Shown here one piece after another: positions 1 through 5,576 of a stretch of 5,576 bases of DNA. The position numbers and the translations under genes are program-made. The notes below the pieces were generated by a model. That model did not search any database and was not told where the DNA came from. It was given only the letters and a program-made list of their open reading frames with translations. The stretch spans positions 1-5,576 of the forward strand of contig DGNI01000164.1 of assembly GCA_002388885.1 (NCBI GenBank), in the 5' to 3' direction. Source of the stretch: Parvularculaceae bacterium UBA4496. Its GTDB lineage: Bacteria; Pseudomonadota; Alphaproteobacteria; Caulobacterales; Parvularculaceae. How positions within the stretch are numbered: the first letter of the stretch is position 1; each line of letters opens with the position of its first letter.

Positions 1-1090
1 GCTCGTCTTCGCCGGTGCCGAGCGTTGCAACGACCAGCGCCTGCGTTTCGCCGCGGGTAAACAGCGACGAACCGTGGGTGCGGGGCAGAACGCCCGCCTC
101 AGCGACAATCGGGCGAACCGTCTTCGTGTCGCGGCCATCGATACGTTCGCCCGTATCGAGAATGCCGCCGCGCACAATGTCGGACTCGATGGATTTGAAG
201 GCGCCGCCGACAACTGATTTTGACGGCGCGTCTTCGTTCTCGTCATCGCAAAGCGCTTCAACCGCCTTGTTTTTCGCCGCCGCCAGCGCGACCTGACGGT
301 CCTGCTTGACCACAAGTTTATAAGCCGCCTTGACGTCGCTTTCGACCAGATCACGGACCTGTTTTTCAACGTCTGAATTATCGGGCGCGGTGAAATCCCA
401 CGGCTCTTTTGCACATTCTTCGGCGAAGTCGATAATCAGGCCAATCGCTTCTTTCGCGGCTTTGTGACCGTATCCGACCGCACCCAGCATGACCTCTTCG
501 GAAAGCTCGCTTGCCTCGGATTCAACCATCATCACGGCGTCGGCCGTGCCGGCCATGACGAGATCAAGGTCGGTGTCGGCCATTTCATCAATGGTCGGGT
601 TCAAAACATAATCACCGTTGATGTATCCAACGCGCGACGCAGCAATCGGGCCCATAAACGGCACGCCGGCAATCGTCAGCGCCGCAGACACGGCGATCAT
701 GGCGACGACGTCCGGGTCGTTTTCAAGATCGTGGCTCAACACTTGAGCAACAACGAGCACTTCGTTTTTGAAACCTTTGGCGAACAACGGACGGATCGGC
801 CGGTCGATCAGGCGCGATGTCAGCGTTTCTTTTTCGGTCGGACGCGCTTCACGTTTGAAGTAACCGCCCGGCACGCGGCCAGCGGCGTAATAACGCTCCT
901 GATAATGAACTGTTAGCGGAAAGAAATCGAAATTGGGGTTCGGTTCCTTCGCAGCCGTGACCGCGGCAAGCACAGTTGTATCGCCATACGTGGCGAGCAC
1001 CGCGCCGTCGGCCTGGCGCGCCATGCGCCCTGTTTCGAGCGTCAGCGTTCTGCCGCCCCATTCGATCGATTTTTTTGTGATATTGAACAT
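1..1090 (-). CDS. pnp: Polynucleotide phosphorylase (PNPase), N-terminal half, cut by window edge
   Basis: PNPase is a trimeric 3'-5' exoribonuclease that degrades RNA by phosphorolysis to nucleoside diphosphates and takes part in mRNA turnover. The minus frame from the ATG at 1090 is open to the left edge, giving 363 codons of a protein usually near 700 residues. It begins [16 protein letters not shown]. The first RNase PH-like core has the family signature at residues 67-103 ([15 protein letters not shown], then [11 protein letters not shown]). An alpha-helical linker lies around residues 235-310. The second RNase PH core starts near residue 316 with RIDGRD and continues through [15 protein letters not shown]. 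The remaining second core and the KH and S1 RNA-binding domains lie outside the window. A GA-rich stretch (AGAAGAGAAGAGAAAAT) just before the ATG serves as ribosome binding site. The gene follows an SDR gene and its terminator, so it probably has its own promoter in the roughly 70-base leader; I could not pick one out. Identification is secure. Confidence 0.97.
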   Translation of the reverse strand, partial: MFNITKKSIEWGGRTLTLETGRMARQADGAVLATYGDTTVLAAVTAAKEPNPNFDFFPLTVHYQERYYAAGRVPGGYFKREARPTEKETLTSRLIDRPIRPLFAKGFKNEVLVVAQVLSHDLENDPDVVAMIAVSAALTIAGVPFMGPIAASRVGYINGDYVLNPTIDEMADTDLDLVMAGTADAVMMVESEASELSEEVMLGAVGYGHKAAKEAIGLIIDFAEECAKEPWDFTAPDNSDVEKQVRDLVESDVKAAYKLVVKQDRQVALAAAKNKAVEALCDDENEDAPSKSVVGGAFKSIESDIVRGGILDTGERIDGRDTKTVRPIVAEAGVLPRTHGSSLFTRGETQALVVATLGTGEDE

Positions 1091-1157
1091 ATTTTCTCTT
1101 CTCTTCTTACGTGTCAGCTTCCACGCGGATCGTGAAAGCCCTTCGGTTATGTAGCCA

Positions 1158-1188
1158 GAAACGAAAGCGCCGCCTTTCAAGGCGGCGC
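1158..1188 (-). terminator. Rho-independent terminator after the SDR gene
   Basis: Read on the minus strand, GCGCCGCC (1188-1181) pairs perfectly with GGCGGCGC (1174-1167) around the loop TTGAAA; one further T-A pair can shorten the loop to four bases. The stem is followed by TTTCGTTTC, a broken but T-rich tail. It begins seven bases after the SDR stop codon, so it most likely ends SDR transcription before pnp. Confidence 0.8.
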
Positions 1189-1194
1189 GGGTGT

Positions 1195-1956
1195 TTATCT
1201 CGGCTGCATTCTGATGGCTCCATCGAGCCTGATTGTTTCGCCGTTCATATAGCTGTTACGGCAGATTTCGAGCGCCAGCGACGCGTATTCGCTTGGATCG
1301 CCGAGGCGTTTCGGAAACGGCACCATGGCGGCGAGCGCATCCTGAACCTTCTGGTCCATGCCTGCCATCATCGGCGTCCAGAAAATGCCTGGCGCGATCG
1401 TATTGACGCGTACGCCGATGCTCATGAGATCGCGCGCAATCGGCAAGGTCATGCCCGCGACGCCGGCTTTCGACGCCGAATAGGCCGCCTGACCGATCTG
1501 GCCGTCAAAGGCGGCCACTGAGGCGGTATTGATGATCACGCCGCGTTCGCCATGATCCTGCGGCTCGTTATTCTCCATCTCGACGGCGACAAGGCGGATG
1601 CAGTTGAACGTGCCGATAAGGTTGATCTCGATGACGCGCTTGTAGCTGTCGAGCGCATGAGAGCCGTTCTTGCCGAGCGTCTTTTCACCGATGGCGATGC
1701 CGGCGCAGTTGACGAGGATCGTCGGTGATCCGTTTGCCGCAACCGCTTTTTCGAGCGACGCCTTGACGCTTGCTTCATCTGCGACGTTGGTCTTGCAGAA
1801 GACGCCGCCAAGTTTATCGGCCAGCGCCTCGCCTTTTTCTTCGTTGAGGTCCCAGAGCGCAACTTTGACGCCGGCTTCGCTCAAGGCTTCGGCGGTTGCA
1901 GCGCCAAGACCGGATGCGCCGCCGGTGATGATTGCCGATGTTCCGGAAAGTTTCAT
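1195..1956 (-). CDS. SDR-family dehydrogenase, HSD10 / 3-hydroxyacyl-CoA dehydrogenase type II-like
   Basis: This is a 253-residue classical short-chain dehydrogenase. It has the nucleotide-binding TGGASGLG at residues 11-18, an acidic residue after beta-2 (WDL, Asp36) that favours NAD(H) over NADP(H), NCAG at 83-86, and the full catalytic tetrad Asn112, Ser146, Tyr159 and Lys163 (INTASVAAF, then YSASK). The stretch around the active site and the ending [10 protein letters not shown] closely resemble human HSD17B10 and bacterial 3-hydroxyacyl-CoA dehydrogenases type II. These oxidise 3-hydroxyacyl-CoA, for example 2-methyl-3-hydroxybutyryl-CoA in isoleucine breakdown, in the cytosol. The exact substrate is inferred, not shown. 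I chose the ATG at 1956 because GAGGAGA sits four bases upstream. An in-frame ATG at 1980 would add eight residues but abuts the T-run of the rpsO terminator and has no ribosome binding site. The gene lies between rpsO and pnp, which are usually adjacent, and no beta-oxidation partner gene is visible. Confidence 0.92.
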   Translation of the reverse strand: MKLSGTSAIITGGASGLGAATAEALSEAGVKVALWDLNEEKGEALADKLGGVFCKTNVADEASVKASLEKAVAANGSPTILVNCAGIAIGEKTLGKNGSHALDSYKRVIEINLIGTFNCIRLVAVEMENNEPQDHGERGVIINTASVAAFDGQIGQAAYSASKAGVAGMTLPIARDLMSIGVRVNTIAPGIFWTPMMAGMDQKVQDALAAMVPFPKRLGDPSEYASLALEICRNSYMNGETIRLDGAIRMQPR

Positions 1957-1960
1957 TTTT

Positions 1961-1967
1961 TCTCCTC
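1961..1967 (-). promoter_or_regulatory. Ribosome binding site that decides the SDR start
   Basis: GAGGAGA on the minus strand lies four bases before the ATG at 1956. It falls inside the alternative N-terminal extension that would start at 1980, so it argues for the shorter 253-residue protein that begins [13 protein letters not shown], the normal beginning for this SDR family. Confidence 0.8.
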
Positions 1968-1980
1968 GCCCGTCCGTCAT

Positions 1981-2009
1981 AAAAAGCGCCGCTCCCCCTG
2001 GAGCGACGC
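1981..2009 (-). terminator. Rho-independent terminator after rpsO
   Basis: On the minus strand GCGTCGCTCC (2009-2000) pairs with GGAGCGGCGC (1995-1986): ten pairs, nine Watson-Crick and one G-T, around an AGGG loop, followed directly by TTTTT (1985-1981). This is a textbook intrinsic terminator ten bases beyond the rpsO stop. It lies only 24 bases before the SDR start, so SDR transcription must read through it or begin upstream of it. Confidence 0.9.
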
Positions 2010-2019
2010 CGGGCGCCCG

Positions 2020-2289
2020 TTAGCGACGCAGGCCAAGCTCTTCGATAAGCTTCTGGTAACGCGCTTCGTCATTACGCTTCACATAATCCAGAAGGCGCCG
2101 GCGCTGAGACACCATTTTCAGGAGCCCGCGGCGCGAATGATTGTCTTTCTTGTGGTCCTTGAAGTGCTCGGTGAGGTTCGAGATGCGCTCCGAAAGGATC
2201 GCCACCTGGACCTCCGGCGACCCGGTGTCGCCAGCTTTTTGCGCGAATTTTTTGATGAGTTCAGCCTTGCGGCCAGCCTCTATGGACAT
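2020..2289 (-). CDS. rpsO: 30S ribosomal protein S15
   Basis: S15 is a primary 16S rRNA-binding protein. It binds the helix 20/21/22 junction of the central domain, starts platform assembly, and forms an intersubunit bridge. The 89-residue product is exactly the usual S15 length. It carries the signatures [10 protein letters not shown] (residues 21-30), the loop [16 protein letters not shown] (42-57) with the RNA-contacting His42, Asp49 and Ser52, and the basic helix [11 protein letters not shown] (61-71). The ATG at 2289 is preceded by GGAG with eight bases of spacing. A 47-residue upstream in-frame extension (to 2430) is not S15-like and is better read as leader RNA. A strong terminator follows the gene. 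The leader can fold into a pseudoknot next to the ribosome binding site, and rpsO in other bacteria is repressed by its own product through leader structures, so the same is likely here. pnp, the usual next gene, is displaced by an SDR gene. Confidence 0.98.
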   Translation of the reverse strand: MSIEAGRKAELIKKFAQKAGDTGSPEVQVAILSERISNLTEHFKDHKKDNHSRRGLLKMVSQRRRLLDYVKRNDEARYQKLIEELGLRR

Positions 2290-2297
2290 GCTTATTT

Positions 2298-2350
2298 CTC
2301 CGCGGCGTCCCCTGAAAATGACGGCCCTGCCGGGACGCCGTCCAGCAGGG
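2298..2350 (-). promoter_or_regulatory. Candidate S15-responsive leader pseudoknot upstream of rpsO
   Basis: Seen on the minus strand, CCCTGC (2350-2345) pairs perfectly with GCAGGG (2330-2325), and CGGCGTCCC (2340-2332) pairs perfectly with GGGACGCCG (2311-2303). The arms are interleaved, which is the arrangement of an H-type pseudoknot. The connecting loops are TGGA, a single G, and 13 bases. The second stem ends one base before the Shine-Dalgarno GGAG (2301-2298), eight bases from the rpsO start. Ribosomal protein S15 is known to repress its own mRNA through leader structures, a pseudoknot in E. coli and other folds elsewhere. The pairing is directly visible; the regulatory role is inferred from position and precedent. 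Confidence 0.6.
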
Positions 2351-2371
2351 TCGAGAAAATATGGGCGGCTT

Positions 2372-2392
2372 ATGGGGGAAAAGCACCCCCAT
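2372..2392 (-). other. Perfect hairpin in the distal rpsO leader
   Basis: ATGGGGG (2392-2386) and CCCCCAT (2378-2372) form a perfect 7-bp inverted repeat around TGCTTTT on the minus strand. It lies 65 bases after the YbjN-like gene and 22 bases before the proposed rpsO pseudoknot. No T-run follows directly, so it is a poor intrinsic terminator. It could protect the 3' end of the upstream mRNA or belong to the rpsO leader fold. Confidence 0.4.
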
Positions 2393-2457
2393 GGCAAGGG
2401 TCCGTCAAGTCGCTCGAAATTCGGCAGCATTTTGCCCGGATTGCCTCGCCGAGGGCG

Positions 2458-3162
2458 TCACTGCGCGGAATCGAGCCCTTCCACCAGCTCCCTGAGCGTA
2501 TCGGTCATAAACCGGGGCGCATTCACACCGACCGAATTCGTCTGAAATCGCATCTTGTCGCCAGCAAACTCCGCCAGCCCCAGAGACGCTAAAAGGTTCG
2601 AGGTATTTGCGGACTGCTCGTTCTCGCCGCGGTCCTGGAACGAAACGCCGGCAATGGCCCCCGGCTGGATCGCCGTTAAAAGAGTGTCGAGATCGAGGAA
2701 ATAAAGTCCCAATGAAAAAACGAGATGTAGTTCGCTGACGCCAGCCTGAAGGTAAACTTTTGTCGCAACGACCCCGCGCCCGTCATTCATGAGACCTGCA
2801 TATGAAAACCGGCTCCGGTTCAGATTGTATTCGTTGATCTGACCGAACGTGACGCCGCTTGCGTTAAAAAAACCAAAAGGCTGCAGTACGCCGCATCTCG
2901 CTTGCGCTCCGGCGCCAGTGCATTCGCGCAATGCGAAATAGACAATCGCGCCATTATTGTTGAGTTCAACAATATGAGTTCCGTTATCTTCCTCAAGATA
3001 CTGCGCGTTGAACTGCCCGCTCTGCAGTACGTTGACAAGCTCGTCCGGACTTACGGACGAGATCAGCGAAGCCTGGTTCGCTGACATTTGATTTTGCGCC
3101 ATTGCTCCCTGTGTCAGAAACAAGGCCAAACAAATATAGACAAATACACCGAGATTTCTCAT
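2458..3162 (-). CDS. Secreted YbjN-domain-like protein of unknown function
   Basis: This 234-residue protein starts with a clear Sec signal peptide: Arg2, a hydrophobic stretch at residues 4-17 (LGVFVYICLALFLT), and an AMA|Q cleavage site after residue 22, which points to the periplasm or outside. No lipobox is seen. The mature part, about residues 35-160, has the pattern of the YbjN family: a beta-rich start with a glycine- and acid-containing turn, two cysteines nine residues apart (Cys81, Cys90) that could form a disulfide, then FGQINEYNLNRSRFSYAG (106-123) resembling the family's asparagine and W/L-N-R stretch, and a hydrophobic helix near 145-163. The C-terminal 70 residues are polar and I do not recognise them. 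The family has no established biochemical activity, so I assign none. GGAGG lies a few bases before the ATG at 3162. The gene sits between truB and rpsO, which are usually adjacent. The gene is secure; the family call is moderate. Confidence 0.8.
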   Translation of the reverse strand: MRNLGVFVYICLALFLTQGAMAQNQMSANQASLISSVSPDELVNVLQSGQFNAQYLEEDNGTHIVELNNNGAIVYFALRECTGAGAQARCGVLQPFGFFNASGVTFGQINEYNLNRSRFSYAGLMNDGRGVVATKVYLQAGVSELHLVFSLGLYFLDLDTLLTAIQPGAIAGVSFQDRGENEQSANTSNLLASLGLAEFAGDKMRFQTNSVGVNAPRFMTDTLRELVEGLDSAQ

Positions 3163-3186
3163 AGCCCCTCCAATCCCCTTGAGAGG

Positions 3187-3215
3187 ACCTTAGCCTGAGA
3201 AACGCCGGGTGTCAT
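3187..3215 (-). promoter_or_regulatory. Possible sigma-70-type promoter for the YbjN-like gene
   Basis: On the minus strand, ATGACA (3215-3210, five of six to TTGACA) and TAAGGT (3192-3187, weak -10) are separated by exactly 17 bases in the 71-base gap between truB and the YbjN-like gene. A start about seven bases downstream would leave a leader of about 20 bases that includes the ribosome binding site. The -10 match is poor, so this is tentative. Confidence 0.25.
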
Positions 3216-3233
3216 GCCATCGAGCGCACCGCC

Positions 3234-4166
3234 TCAGGGGTTAAGCACCCGCGTCGGCTTGAGCTTCAGACCGTCGAGCGTACAGATCGCCACCGCTTCG
3301 TCATGCATGACGGCCAGGACCGCCTCGACTTCTCCGGCGCGCTCTCCCCGTACGCCCTTGGCCACAGCGGGCGTCACGATCGCCGCCTGCCCATGGCGAA
3401 GCCGGTCAGCCTGGGGCCCGTCAATCGACGCCTGCGGCAGTCCCGTCAGGGCGTCAATTATCGGCAGGAGCGCGGCGTCACGTTCTTCTGGCGTCGCCAT
3501 CGCCTCAAGTGCTTCAAGCGTCACGCCGTCCTCTGCGCGCAGGGGGCCGACGGCAAGCCGCCGCAACGCGCTGACATATCCTTCGGTTCCAAGCGCCTGC
3601 GCCAGATCGCGCACCAGCGCGCGCACATAGGCGCCCTTCCCGGTAACTGCTTCGAAAATCGCTTCGTCCGTGGACGGCATATCTATCAATCGCAAATCAT
3701 GGATCATGACGCGGCGCGATTCTAGTTTTACTGCTTCGCCATCCCGGGCGATATCATAGGCGCGTTCTCCGCCGACCTTGATCGCGGAAAATTGCGGCGG
3801 CACCTGTTCGATTTCACCAACAAAACTTTCAAGCGCCGAAACAATCGCATTGCGCGACGGGCGTTTGTCAGACGTCGCGATGACTTCGCCTTCCGCATCG
3901 TCAGTTGCACGCCGTTCGCCCCACTTGGCCGTAAACCGGTAATGCTTTTCCGCATCCATGACGTAAGCCGCGGTCTTCGTCGCCTCGCCGAATGCTATCG
4001 GCAAAACGCCTGTCGCAAGCGGATCGAGCGTGCCGGCATGCCCGGCCTTTTGCGCCTGGAACAGCCACTTCGCTTTCGAGACCGCTTCCGTGGAGCCGAA
4101 ATCATAAGCCTTGTCCACGATCAACCACCCGGATACCGGCCGGCCCTTTTTACGCCGTCTGCCCAT
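3234..4166 (-). CDS. truB: tRNA pseudouridine(55) synthase TruB
   Basis: TruB converts U55 to pseudouridine in the T-loop of nearly all tRNAs and also acts as a tRNA folding chaperone. The 310-residue product has the family's motifs in order: GWLIVDKAYDFGSTEAVS (residues 13-30), the catalytic loop GHAGTLDPLATGVLP (42-56) with nucleophile Asp48 at the same number as in E. coli, TDDAEGEV (88-95), QVPPQFSAIKVGGERAYDIA (121-140), and KGAYVRALVRDL (177-188). A C-terminal PUA-like segment follows. I chose the ATG at 4166 because GAGGGAG lies about nine bases upstream and the protein then starts MGRRRKKGRPVSGW, as expected. A longer frame would start at a GTG at 4199 without a ribosome binding site. 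truB normally follows rbfA; here the preceding gene is a glycosyltransferase. The next gene downstream is a YbjN-like gene, not rpsO. Confidence 0.97.
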   Translation of the reverse strand: MGRRRKKGRPVSGWLIVDKAYDFGSTEAVSKAKWLFQAQKAGHAGTLDPLATGVLPIAFGEATKTAAYVMDAEKHYRFTAKWGERRATDDAEGEVIATSDKRPSRNAIVSALESFVGEIEQVPPQFSAIKVGGERAYDIARDGEAVKLESRRVMIHDLRLIDMPSTDEAIFEAVTGKGAYVRALVRDLAQALGTEGYVSALRRLAVGPLRAEDGVTLEALEAMATPEERDAALLPIIDALTGLPQASIDGPQADRLRHGQAAIVTPAVAKGVRGERAGEVEAVLAVMHDEAVAICTLDGLKLKPTRVLNP

Positions 4167-4199
4167 CTTCAAGGGCTCCCTCGTTTTCGAATGTCGCAC

Positions 4200-4255
4200 A
4201 AATGCAAAGCCGCCGCGCCGGTTCGAACAGCGCCAAGAGCTTAAGATCGCGGCGG
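4200..4255 (-). terminator. Terminator-like inverted repeat between the glycosyltransferase and truB
   Basis: On the minus strand CCGCCGCG (4255-4248) is perfectly complementary to CGCGGCGG (4217-4210), followed by CTTTGCATTT. The 30-base loop contains a further hairpin, GCGCTG-TTCGAAC-CGGCGC (4233-4215), that competes for the inner bases. It starts 11 bases after the glycosyltransferase stop. The T-rich tail is interrupted, so termination is plausible but weak. Nothing else recognisable lies in this roughly 100-base gap. Confidence 0.4.
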
Positions 4256-4266
4256 GACGCCTTCAA

Positions 4267-5355
4267 TCAGGTCTTGCCCGTCTGGTCAAGCGGACGCGCC
4301 AGAGCGCGCTCCAAAGCCTCCCGGACATGCTGTTCGCCAAGGTCGCCGCGGATAATCGTATAGTCACGAATGCCGCGAGCGTCCGACAACATCAAAAATG
4401 CGTTATTCCACCAATCGTCGGAAACGATCTCGATAGCCCGCCTGACTGGCCACCGGAGTGAATTGTAATAGGCGGATCCATGATCGAAAATAACCGTTTC
4501 CGCATGCGGCGCGGCGCGACGATAGTCTTCGCAGGTCGCCTTTGCCGTTCGAATAATGCGCCCGCCGTGAGCTTCGACTACTTGCTCGATAATGTCATGC
4601 GGATAGTATCGTTGAGCGACTTCTGAAATTTCTCCCTTGCGCGACAGATATATTACGCCGCCCTTTTTCGCCTCTGCGGCAAGAAGCGAAAACATTTTTC
4701 CCAGTATCTCAACATCCGCCGGGCCGAAATGAACAAAGTGCTTTTGCTGGCGTAGCACCGTCGCTGATTTGATTTTTAAAGGCCGTTCAATTGGCCGCCA
4801 ATCAACGCCGAGCGCTTCCAGATCTCGTGTTACATAATCGCGTTGAGCAAATTCTCGCGGCAAGAAAAGCGGCGCATCGAATTTTTCTTGCCTCAAAATC
4901 GCGCAGAGATATTCAGACACCCAATCGCCGTAAGTATCCTTGTGTGCTGACTGTACGTGATAGCCCTTCGGAACTGCTTCCGCCGCGTGCCGATCCTTAA
5001 AAAAATTGCGTATGCCCGGCGCCCCGGCGCTATAGCATTCGTATAAACGCCCCTTCGCCCAGCCGGCGCCGGACGGCGTGACGACAAGGTTTTGCGCTTC
5101 TTCGCATTCCGGACGCTTTTGACGAAAAACCATGCGCCCCTGTTCGTGGCGCCCGTCAGCAATCTGCACCGGGACATCGCCGGAAAAGGAAATCCTGTCG
5201 CTCAAGACTAGGTCTTTTCTGTCGGATGTTATCGGCTCATATCGTCCAAGCGCCGTAAACAGGGCGCGCCATACGTCGCCGATACGGCCGCGCAACATGG
5301 CCCGAAAGCTTGGCGAACAAAGGACTCGCCAAAAGGATTGCCCATGCGCATTCAT
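4267..5355 (-). CDS. GT61/DUF563-like glycosyltransferase, probable surface polysaccharide enzyme
   Basis: This 362-residue protein has no signal peptide or clear membrane segment, so it is probably cytosolic or peripheral to the inner membrane. Features fitting the GT61 (DUF563, capsular polysaccharide biosynthesis) family are HKDTYGDWVSEYL (residues 138-150), like the family's N-Y-x-H-W-x-x-E segment; GGVIYLSRKG (232-241), like its V-Y-hydrophobic-S-R strand; a Rossmann-like region with the turn HGGRII (263-268); and VIFDHGSAYYN (288-298), like the family's G-(A/S)-x-x-x-N donor-site motif. A C-terminal stretch VSDDWWNNAFL (311-321) is shared with the neighbouring paralog. Donor and acceptor sugars cannot be told. 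Its ATG overlaps the stop of the upstream paralog as ATGA and has no strong ribosome binding site, so translational coupling is likely. An inverted repeat after the stop may end this unit before truB. Family call is good; exact role is unknown. Confidence 0.78.
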   Translation of the reverse strand: MNAHGQSFWRVLCSPSFRAMLRGRIGDVWRALFTALGRYEPITSDRKDLVLSDRISFSGDVPVQIADGRHEQGRMVFRQKRPECEEAQNLVVTPSGAGWAKGRLYECYSAGAPGIRNFFKDRHAAEAVPKGYHVQSAHKDTYGDWVSEYLCAILRQEKFDAPLFLPREFAQRDYVTRDLEALGVDWRPIERPLKIKSATVLRQQKHFVHFGPADVEILGKMFSLLAAEAKKGGVIYLSRKGEISEVAQRYYPHDIIEQVVEAHGGRIIRTAKATCEDYRRAAPHAETVIFDHGSAYYNSLRWPVRRAIEIVSDDWWNNAFLMLSDARGIRDYTIIRGDLGEQHVREALERALARPLDQTGKT

Positions 5356-5576
5356 GCTGCGGAGCTGAGCGGTTCATCAAGCGCCGCGTAAACTTTTTTG
5401 CGCAGATCATCCGGCGTTCCCTGGTCTGTGCAGACGATCGAATAATCATGAACGCCGCCAGCGTCAGCAAAAAACAAGAAGCTGTTCATCCACCATGCGT
5501 CGCTGACGAATTCTATGACCTTTCGCGGGCGCCAATGGATCATATTGTATGCCGCCGAGCCGTGATCGAATAATAC
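5352..5576 (-). CDS. GT61-like glycosyltransferase paralog, C-terminal fragment cut by window edge
   Basis: The minus frame is open from the right edge to a TGA at 5354-5352, giving the last 74 residues of a longer protein. It begins VLFDHGSAAYNMIHW and aligns without gaps with residues 288 onward of the next gene (VIFDHGSAYYNSLRW), including the shared VSDxWWxN segment; roughly half of the first 50 positions are identical by eye. An internal ATG at 5543 might be taken as the start, but the similarity continues upstream of it to the window edge, so the gene is truncated by the window, not short. The stop overlaps the start of the next paralog by four bases, indicating one transcription unit produced by tandem duplication. 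The function is inferred from the paralog. Confidence 0.8.
   Translation of the reverse strand, partial: VLFDHGSAAYNMIHWRPRKVIEFVSDAWWMNSFLFFADAGGVHDYSIVCTDQGTPDDLRKKVYAALDEPLSSAA

Noticed and set aside
464..916. Open plus-strand frames opposite pnp, SDR, truB and the glycosyltransferase
   Set aside because: They lie antisense to clearly identified genes, have low-complexity Arg/Ser/Ala/Pro-rich products without recognisable domains, and lack ribosome binding sites. They are by-products of the GC-rich codon pattern.
2380..2408. Possible rpsO promoter with TTGACG at 2408-2403 on the minus strand
   Set aside because: The -35 is good, but at 17 bases spacing the -10 is TGCTTT, with only two of six matches, and it falls within the hairpin at 2372-2392. 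The better AT-rich hexamers are 28 or more bases away.
2020..2430. Longer 136-residue form of rpsO starting at 2430
   Set aside because: The extra 47 residues are unlike any S15, no ribosome binding site precedes 2430, and a good one precedes 2289. The extension overlaps the structured leader.
3195..3238. CCTGAG/CTCAGG inverted repeat around the truB stop as a terminator
   Set aside because: Only six base pairs enclose more than 30 bases, and no T-run follows; it is compatible with chance.
3234..4199. TruB start at the GTG at 4199
   Set aside because: No ribosome binding site lies upstream, while GAGGGAG precedes the ATG at 4166, which gives the usual TruB N-terminus and puts the catalytic Asp at residue 48.
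4170..4260. A complete tRNA gene around the TTCGAAC loop
   Set aside because: No acceptor stem, D-arm or anticodon arm can be laid out at the required spacing on either strand; only the T-arm resemblance remains.

Overview
The window reads as a piece of an alphaproteobacterial chromosome. It is moderately GC-rich. PNPase, S15, TruB and an HSD10-like dehydrogenase all look alphaproteobacterial, and truB, rpsO and pnp lie in the order usual for that class. I cannot place the genus; a marine or Parvularcula/Hyphomonas-like lineage is only a guess. Every supported gene is on the minus strand, so transcription runs from high to low coordinates. I see no plus-strand gene, rRNA, complete tRNA, IS element or CRISPR array.

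Layout in transcription order. (1) 5576-5352: the C-terminal end of a GT61/DUF563-like glycosyltransferase, cut by the window edge. (2) 5355-4267: a complete second member of the same family, overlapping the first by four bases (ATGA); together they form a tandem paralogous pair of probable surface-polysaccharide enzymes. (3) About 100 bases with a terminator-like inverted repeat. (4) 4166-3234: truB, tRNA pseudouridine-55 synthase. (5) 3162-2458: a secreted YbjN-like protein. (6) A 168-base leader, then rpsO (2289-2020, ribosomal protein S15) and a strong intrinsic terminator. (7) 1956-1195: an SDR dehydrogenase of the HSD10 / 3-hydroxyacyl-CoA dehydrogenase type II kind, followed by its own terminator. 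(8) 1090-1: the N-terminal half of pnp, polynucleotide phosphorylase, running off the left edge.

The backbone is the widely conserved translation/RNA-metabolism cluster (nusA-infB-rbfA-truB-rpsO-pnp in many proteobacteria). Here it is opened up: glycosyltransferases, not rbfA, precede truB; a YbjN-like gene separates truB from rpsO; and an SDR separates rpsO from pnp. Terminators after rpsO and after the SDR suggest separate transcription units, not one long operon.

The most interesting structure is in the rpsO leader. Two perfect complementary pairs (6 and 9 bp) are interleaved so that they can form an H-type pseudoknot ending one base before the Shine-Dalgarno sequence. This is a good candidate for an S15 autoregulatory element. 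I found no evidence for a wholly new multi-gene system.
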